Positions 59,854-64,000 of a DNA stretch of 64,000 nt are shown in pieces. Position 1 is the first letter of the stretch. Every line of letters starts with the position of its first letter. The DNA is from Roseivirga sp. UBA6061. GTDB taxonomy: Bacteria; Bacteroidota; Bacteroidia; Cytophagales; Cyclobacteriaceae. The notes under the pieces were generated by a model. The model saw nothing but the letters and a program-made list of their open reading frames with translations. It had not been told where the DNA came from and made no database searches. The stretch lies in contig DIYF01000014.1 of the NCBI GenBank assembly GCA_002427745.1, positions 1 through 64,000 on the forward strand. The letters are read 5' to 3'. Both the position numbers and the translations under genes were made by a program.

Positions 59854-62145
59854 ATGGCTCTCGTTTCACCTTTAAAACGGTTCGTCTTTATTTTTTTCTG
59901 CCTGTTCCTATCTCTGAATTCAGGCGCTCAGACCATTGTCCAATGGGCTTCCAGGGTTGTCGATTACTCTTCTGAACTTTCCGAGCTGCAGCATTCTGCC
60001 AGGCAGGCCACGGGTAAGCCTAATATTCTGCCCTCAGGGGGAGATAACCCCAATGCATGGTCACCTTTTAACAATAATACCCAGGAGTTTATCAAGGTGC
60101 AGTTTGACCTGCCCATGCCCATTGTGCAAATAGCCATCGGTGAAACCTATAATCCCGGATCGATCAAGGAAGTTTTTACCTATGACGAGAATGGTAAGGA
60201 ATACTCTGTTTATAAGGCTGACCCGGGACCGATCGATGAGCCTTATCGCATGCTCAGGATCATGATAGAACCTACCCCCTACAATGTTACGGCCATTAAG
60301 GTGGACATTGATGGCAGGTCTGTTGAGGGCTTTGCATCCATTGACTGTATAGGTATCTCCAATTCAGATGCACCTATTGAGGCGAAAATCAATCACATTG
60401 CCAACATCAACACCAAACTCATGGTGAACCGGCTCAATGAAAAAGTAAACAGCCCATACAGAGAAAATAAGCCACTGCTGACCAAAGATCGTCAGACCCT
60501 TTATTTCAGCCGGAGAGGGCACCCTGATAATGTAGGGGGAGAAGATGACCTGGAAGATATTTGGGTTTCAGATATCGATAAGAAGACACTTGACTGGGGC
60601 CAGCCTCAGAATGTGGGAGAACCCCTGAATAACATTGACCCGAACTTTATCAGCTCCTTTCTACTGGATAAAGAAGAGCTTATCATTTTGGGGAATGAAT
60701 ACCTGGAAGGTGGAATGAAATACGGGATATCGTCCAGTATGAGAACGTCTGACAGTACCTGGAGCAAGCCCGAAAACCTGAGGATATTCAACGATAAGAA
60801 TGAGCACGAAAACGTCAATTTCTGGCTGACCCCTGACAGTGAAATCCTCATTATCTCAGAAGAGGGAAGAGGTACAGAAGGCTACCGTGATTTGTATGTG
60901 AGTTTCCTGCAAAAGAACGGACTCTGGACAGAGCCTTTGCATATGGGAAATATGATCAACACAGCAGGTGAGGAAGAAAGCCCCTATCTCATGCCTGATA
61001 AGAAAACCCTTTTCTTCTCGTCAAACGGACATAGTGGATATGGTAAGCGGGATTTGTTTATGACCAGGCGCCTGGATAACTCATGGCAAAGCTGGACAGA
61101 ACCTGAAAACCTGGGGCCGGTTATCAATTCGGCAGAAGATGAGAAGTTTCTGTTTTTGCCACTCGATGGAGGCTTTGGCTATTTCTGCCGTCATGTGGAT
61201 GGATACAGCCTTGATATTCACACATTCACATTGCCATTGGTTACAGAGCAGTTGCGCATTGTTTCGCTTTGTGGCCAGATTACCGACCCTGATACGCAAC
61301 AGCCTTTGGATGCTGAGGTGGTATTTTCCCGACTCAGAGATGCTGTGGAGGTAGGTCGTGTGCGAACGGACGAGGGAGGTAATTACTGTATAGAGCTACC
61401 TGCGGATGAAATATATAGCTACAGGGCAGAAGTGCCCGGCTTCATTCCCGTGGGTACTACCATTGACCTGCTGGATGTTTCAGATCTGAATGTATTTGCC
61501 GTGTCGCTTGACAAGCTGGACCTGGACAGTGCTGACCTGGCGGGTGGGCAGCAGCTTCAAATACCACAGGACGTAATGAAGGCCGTGGCCATTACCCTGG
61601 CCATGCCAACCCTAAAGAGAGATACCATTCAGATCGTAAACTCGCAAAGGAAGGAGTTGGCTTTTCCCGGCTTTGACAGTGAGATAAATGTGACCGGGGT
61701 AAAAAGCCCTGATCTTCAACCCGTAAACAGCAATGCCATAATAGAAGAAGGTGTCACGCCTCAGGTAAAGGTCAATGCGAAAATGATTAAAGCAGCACCG
61801 GGAACCAGCTTTATTATTCGAAATGTATTCTTCGACTTCGACAAGGATATACTGAAACCCAAGTCGTGGACAGAGATAAGAAACCTGGCCAAATTCATGA
61901 ATGATTACCCCGATGCCATTGTAGAACTGGCAGGGCATACAGATAATTACGGGACTCCGGAATACAATATTGACCTGTCTGAACGCAGAGTCAAAGCGGT
62001 GCGGGCTGCACTGGCTACGCTCGGTATCAAAGAAAATCGACTACAGTTTGTGTGGTATGGTGAAGAAATACCCATAGCCTCTAACAGAAGCAGGACCGGG
62101 CGCGCACTCAACAGGCGCGTTGAGTTTACAATAATCAGTATGTAG
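59854..62145 (+). CDS. OmpA-family protein with PD40 and carboxypeptidase-regulatory domains
   Basis: A 763-residue envelope protein, signal peptide ending GAQ. An N-terminal discoidin-like part (QTIVQWASRVVDYSSE) is followed by PD40-type propeller repeats (KPLLTKDRQTLYFSRRG, SPYLMPDKKTLFFSSNG). A carboxypeptidase regulatory-like domain comes next (ITDPDTQQPLDAEVVFS), then the OmpA peptidoglycan-binding domain (VELAGHTDNYGTPEYN, RRVKAVRAALATLGI, GRALNRRVEFTII). The combination resembles PorE and related proteins of the type IX secretion system (family knowledge); a direct link is not shown. Confidence 0.9.
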   Translation: MALVSPLKRFVFIFFCLFLSLNSGAQTIVQWASRVVDYSSELSELQHSARQATGKPNILPSGGDNPNAWSPFNNNTQEFIKVQFDLPMPIVQIAIGETYNPGSIKEVFTYDENGKEYSVYKADPGPIDEPYRMLRIMIEPTPYNVTAIKVDIDGRSVEGFASIDCIGISNSDAPIEAKINHIANINTKLMVNRLNEKVNSPYRENKPLLTKDRQTLYFSRRGHPDNVGGEDDLEDIWVSDIDKKTLDWGQPQNVGEPLNNIDPNFISSFLLDKEELIILGNEYLEGGMKYGISSSMRTSDSTWSKPENLRIFNDKNEHENVNFWLTPDSEILIISEEGRGTEGYRDLYVSFLQKNGLWTEPLHMGNMINTAGEEESPYLMPDKKTLFFSSNGHSGYGKRDLFMTRRLDNSWQSWTEPENLGPVINSAEDEKFLFLPLDGGFGYFCRHVDGYSLDIHTFTLPLVTEQLRIVSLCGQITDPDTQQPLDAEVVFSRLRDAVEVGRVRTDEGGNYCIELPADEIYSYRAEVPGFIPVGTTIDLLDVSDLNVFAVSLDKLDLDSADLAGGQQLQIPQDVMKAVAITLAMPTLKRDTIQIVNSQRKELAFPGFDSEINVTGVKSPDLQPVNSNAIIEEGVTPQVKVNAKMIKAAPGTSFIIRNVFFDFDKDILKPKSWTEIRNLAKFMNDYPDAIVELAGHTDNYGTPEYNIDLSERRVKAVRAALATLGIKENRLQFVWYGEEIPIASNRSRTGRALNRRVEFTIISM

Positions 62146-62163
62146 TGGCTGTGCTTTGAGTGA

Positions 62164-63033
62164 TTAGCGTTGCGTAAGCTTCTTCTTCCTTATTTGGGTA
62201 ACATAGGTGTTAAGAATACCCGATTTCAGATCTTTTGTGAGGTTTTTACTCTGTAATATTTTATTTATAACAATTTCCATGAGTTGCTCTGTTCTTTTAG
62301 AGGGATAGAACTCAATAGCCTCCATTGCATTGGCAAAGGCTTTCTCCAAAGATTCTCCCCTGATATCATAAATCGCCATGTTATAGTACTGAAGCCCTGA
62401 AAGTTGTTTCAGGCTGATGCTCCTTTCATAAGCACCCTTGGCTTTCCCTTCATTAATTCCCGCTATGGCGTCAATGGAACTAAGTTTACGTGAATTGTCC
62501 TGATATTGTTCGGTCGCTTTGGCGATGGCGCTGACATTTTCCAGAAAACCTGTATCCGGTAGTGTCGATTCTATCAGTATAACCCGATCGTTCAGCCTGA
62601 CTTTGAGATAGACATGACTGGAGAGTTCAATGATCTCATTTTCATAACCAAAATGCGATAAAATGATACTGTATAATGCTGTACCGGTAAGACAACCATA
62701 CACACCGGTCTTCATGGTTTCTTTAAGGGTAGCAGAAGCGTCATAGTGTCGCAGGTACTTCCGGTGAGTTTTAAAGAATACTGACCTGAGAAAGTCCAGG
62801 TCCGTTTTCTTGCGCTTTCTGATGGTTTCCAGCTTTGAAAAGTAGCTCGCCAGGTCTGTTTCCACTTCTGCGACTAAGGGCGTATCATGAATTTCTTTAT
62901 TGAAAAATGGTCTGAGCTGGTCTGAAAGTGTACTATCCTGTGGTCTGTCTGTTTGGACAGATTGAGCCAGACTGTTTAGAGAAAACAGTACGGTAAAGAG
63001 TAGTGATAATATGTAGATTTTTCTCTCCCTCAT
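62164..63033 (-). CDS. Exported transglutaminase-like protein
   Basis: A 289-residue protein with a signal peptide (residues 1-24, ending LAQ). The start at 63033 (MRERKIYILS) is preferred to an ATG six codons upstream. A papain-like transglutaminase core is suggested by YGCLTGTALYSIILSHFGY (Cys114), ELSSHVYLKVRL (His140) and VILIESTLPDTGF (Glu155 or Asp160). The C-terminal half is helical. Catalysis is possible but unproven. Convergent with the OmpA-family gene, 18 bases apart. Confidence 0.75.
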   Translation of the reverse strand: MRERKIYILSLLFTVLFSLNSLAQSVQTDRPQDSTLSDQLRPFFNKEIHDTPLVAEVETDLASYFSKLETIRKRKKTDLDFLRSVFFKTHRKYLRHYDASATLKETMKTGVYGCLTGTALYSIILSHFGYENEIIELSSHVYLKVRLNDRVILIESTLPDTGFLENVSAIAKATEQYQDNSRKLSSIDAIAGINEGKAKGAYERSISLKQLSGLQYYNMAIYDIRGESLEKAFANAMEAIEFYPSKRTEQLMEIVINKILQSKNLTKDLKSGILNTYVTQIRKKKLTQR

Positions 63034-63084
63034 CCAACAGACAATGCACAAAAAACATCACGGATAAACTTCAGTTAAATCTAA

Positions 63085-63107
63085 GTTAACAATAAATTAA
63101 CATAAAT
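63085..63107 (+). repeat. GTTAAC-type element, copy 1
   Basis: Begins GTTAACA and ends TTAACATAAAT. It differs from the copy at 63200 at two of 23 positions. GTTAAC is itself palindromic. Confidence 0.7.
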
Positions 63108-63199
63108 CCTAAAATATGCTAAGATGGCTTTACTTTACGGGGTTAATTACCGTATTCTGTCACCCGGCATCTTGTTCAATGTTACGTGAACTATAGTTT

Positions 63200-63222
63200 G
63201 TTAACATTAAGTTAACATAAAT
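63200..63222 (+). repeat. GTTAAC-type element, copy 2
   Basis: Begins GTTAACA and ends GTTAACATAAAT, so it holds two GTTAAC palindromes 11 bases apart. Same orientation as copy 1, 115 bases downstream of it. Confidence 0.7.
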
Positions 63223-63334
63223 GTTTTGAGAACTATTTTGTCTTGAATCAAGCCTGGAATCACCTCATTTCGCTTCCTGTAAAGAATCACCATTGCGGGT
63301 AGACCAGAATTTTCTATAATTGCCGCTTGTTGAA

Positions 63335-63874
63335 ATGAAGGAGAAAGAAACATCTAAGCTCGCCAGCTCTGTCAGAAGTTATCGTAAGTGGCATAAGTAC
63401 CTGGGGTTGTCTCTTGCACTCTTCGTCCTGATCAGTGCCATTACAGGGATTCTGCTCGCATGGAAGAAGAATGTTGACGTACTTCAGCCTCCGACACAAA
63501 AAGGAGAGACTACAGACCTCTCGAACTGGAAGCCCGTTGAAGAACTCGCAGAGGTTTCGGTAAGGGCTGTTGATAGTCTGGGGCTCACGGCAGCAAATTT
63601 GGACCGCATAGAGTATCGGCCTACCAAGGGCATCGCAAAGGTTATATTTGATACCGGTAGCTGGGAAGTACAGGTAGATGCTACCACACTTCAAGTCTTG
63701 TCAGTAGCTAAACGACACTCTGACTGGATAGAGCACCTGCATGACGGGAGTATCATTTCTGACGGATTCAAGCTCATCTCCATGAACATACTGGGTATAG
63801 GCCTGCTGGTATTGTTGATTACCGGTATATGGCTTTGGCTGGGCCCCAGGCGGATTCGCAAACTCAAATCTTGA
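63335..63874 (+). CDS. PepSY-domain membrane protein
   Basis: A 179-residue protein with two membrane helices, one at about residues 24-44 (WHKYLGLSLALFVLISAITGILLAW) and one at about 150-170 (NILGIGLLVLLITGIWLWL). The PepSY-type periplasmic domain lies between (RIEYRPTKGIAKVIFDTGSWEVQVD, then RHSDWIEHLHDGSIIS). These proteins are often linked to iron-siderophore reduction or peptidase inhibition; which applies is unclear. The ATG at 63335 is preferred over an in-frame TTG at 63320. Confidence 0.85.
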   Translation: MKEKETSKLASSVRSYRKWHKYLGLSLALFVLISAITGILLAWKKNVDVLQPPTQKGETTDLSNWKPVEELAEVSVRAVDSLGLTAANLDRIEYRPTKGIAKVIFDTGSWEVQVDATTLQVLSVAKRHSDWIEHLHDGSIISDGFKLISMNILGIGLLVLLITGIWLWLGPRRIRKLKS

Positions 63875-64000
63875 CCTCCGGTATCTCGGTAGCCATCTCG
63901 CCTGTCCTTAAAGGCAAGCCGCTCCGCATCTGGAATTCCCTGTTCCCGGGCAATTAACAAATCTTGAATTCTTGAAATAAAGGCCCCTGAGAGGGAGTTA

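Larger units (their letters stand above)
63034..63334. other. Intergenic region with a duplicated GTTAAC element
   Basis: This stretch of about 300 bases separates two divergent genes. No gene, tRNA or terminator was found in it. It contains the two 23-base repeats at 63085 and 63200 and is AT-rich, fitting a control region for both directions. Confidence 0.6.

Noticed and set aside
63691..63960. Minus-strand frame over the end of the PepSY gene and the last bases of the window
   Set aside because: Mostly antisense to PepSY coding sequence. The bases past 63875 could belong to a gene outside the window, but no domain can be read from what is visible.

Overview
The window reads as the chromosome of a Bacteroidota member, most likely a marine Cytophagales relative (Fulvivirga/Roseivirga-like; inference). 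Reasons: a gliding-motility lipoprotein of the GldB family, a PD40/OmpA protein, many short lipoboxes, DUF4105, DUF4783, DUF4221 and DUF6787-type proteins, and promoters of the Bacteroidota type (TAnnTTTG at -7), several of them within a few bases of the start codon. No rRNA, tRNA, CRISPR array, transposase, integrase or prophage gene was seen. Nearly all of the window is densely packed core genome.

Layout. 1-7.5 kb: a truncated sigma-54-type regulator, YHS, DinB-like and NRDE (TANGO2) proteins, an outer-membrane barrel protein, gldB, a GT4 glycosyltransferase, nth, and an ECF sigma factor with a small overlapping partner. 7.7-13.4 kb: uvrA, an EamA exporter, a YcxB-like protein, nadC and DUF4783. 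13.5-21.4 kb: gpmI with a lipoprotein, a double UspA protein, DUF6787-like, TetR, Fur, an NhaD-type antiporter with a histidine-rich N-terminus, and a Glu/Leu/Phe/Val dehydrogenase. 21.6-31.3 kb: a long + strand run of coaX, an outer-membrane barrel protein, TPR protein, lptC, a small membrane protein, a CNNM/CorC-type protein, a PpiD/SurA-like foldase, DUF493, a lipoprotein methyltransferase, pterin dehydratase and rsmI. 31.3-36.2 kb: a lipoprotein, an exported class V aminotransferase, a second lipoprotein, an inositol-monophosphatase-like enzyme, a short Cys-rich membrane protein missed by length cut-offs, and a SPASM radical SAM protein. 36.3-41 kb: a tandem pair of DUF4105 proteins and an AT-rich four-gene cassette (two Cys-rich exported peptides, a DUF4221 propeller-type lipoprotein, a CxxC lipoprotein). 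41-51 kb: recX, tpiA, prmA, a ~1550-residue secreted protein, a TlpA pair and an M20 dipeptidase. 51-64 kb: DsbD with a doubled N-terminal domain, copA, an M23 peptidase, a patatin/Omp85-type protein, an OmpA-family protein, a transglutaminase-like protein and a PepSY protein.

Themes. Envelope biology dominates: LPS export (LptC), outer-membrane protein folding, barrel proteins, peptidoglycan hydrolysis and thiol-disulfide chemistry (two TlpA-like proteins, DsbD and a CxxC lipoprotein, with copper export next door). The best candidate for an undescribed system is the cassette at about 38.7-40.9 kb, where two exported peptides share a precise four-cysteine pattern and are followed by a surface-type propeller lipoprotein and a lipoprotein with a CTGC redox-like motif. 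Other points of interest are the secreted giant with an apparent winged-helix segment, the TlpA paralogue that has lost its CxxC, terminators that abut start codons, and a duplicated GTTAAC-rich element between two divergent genes near the end.
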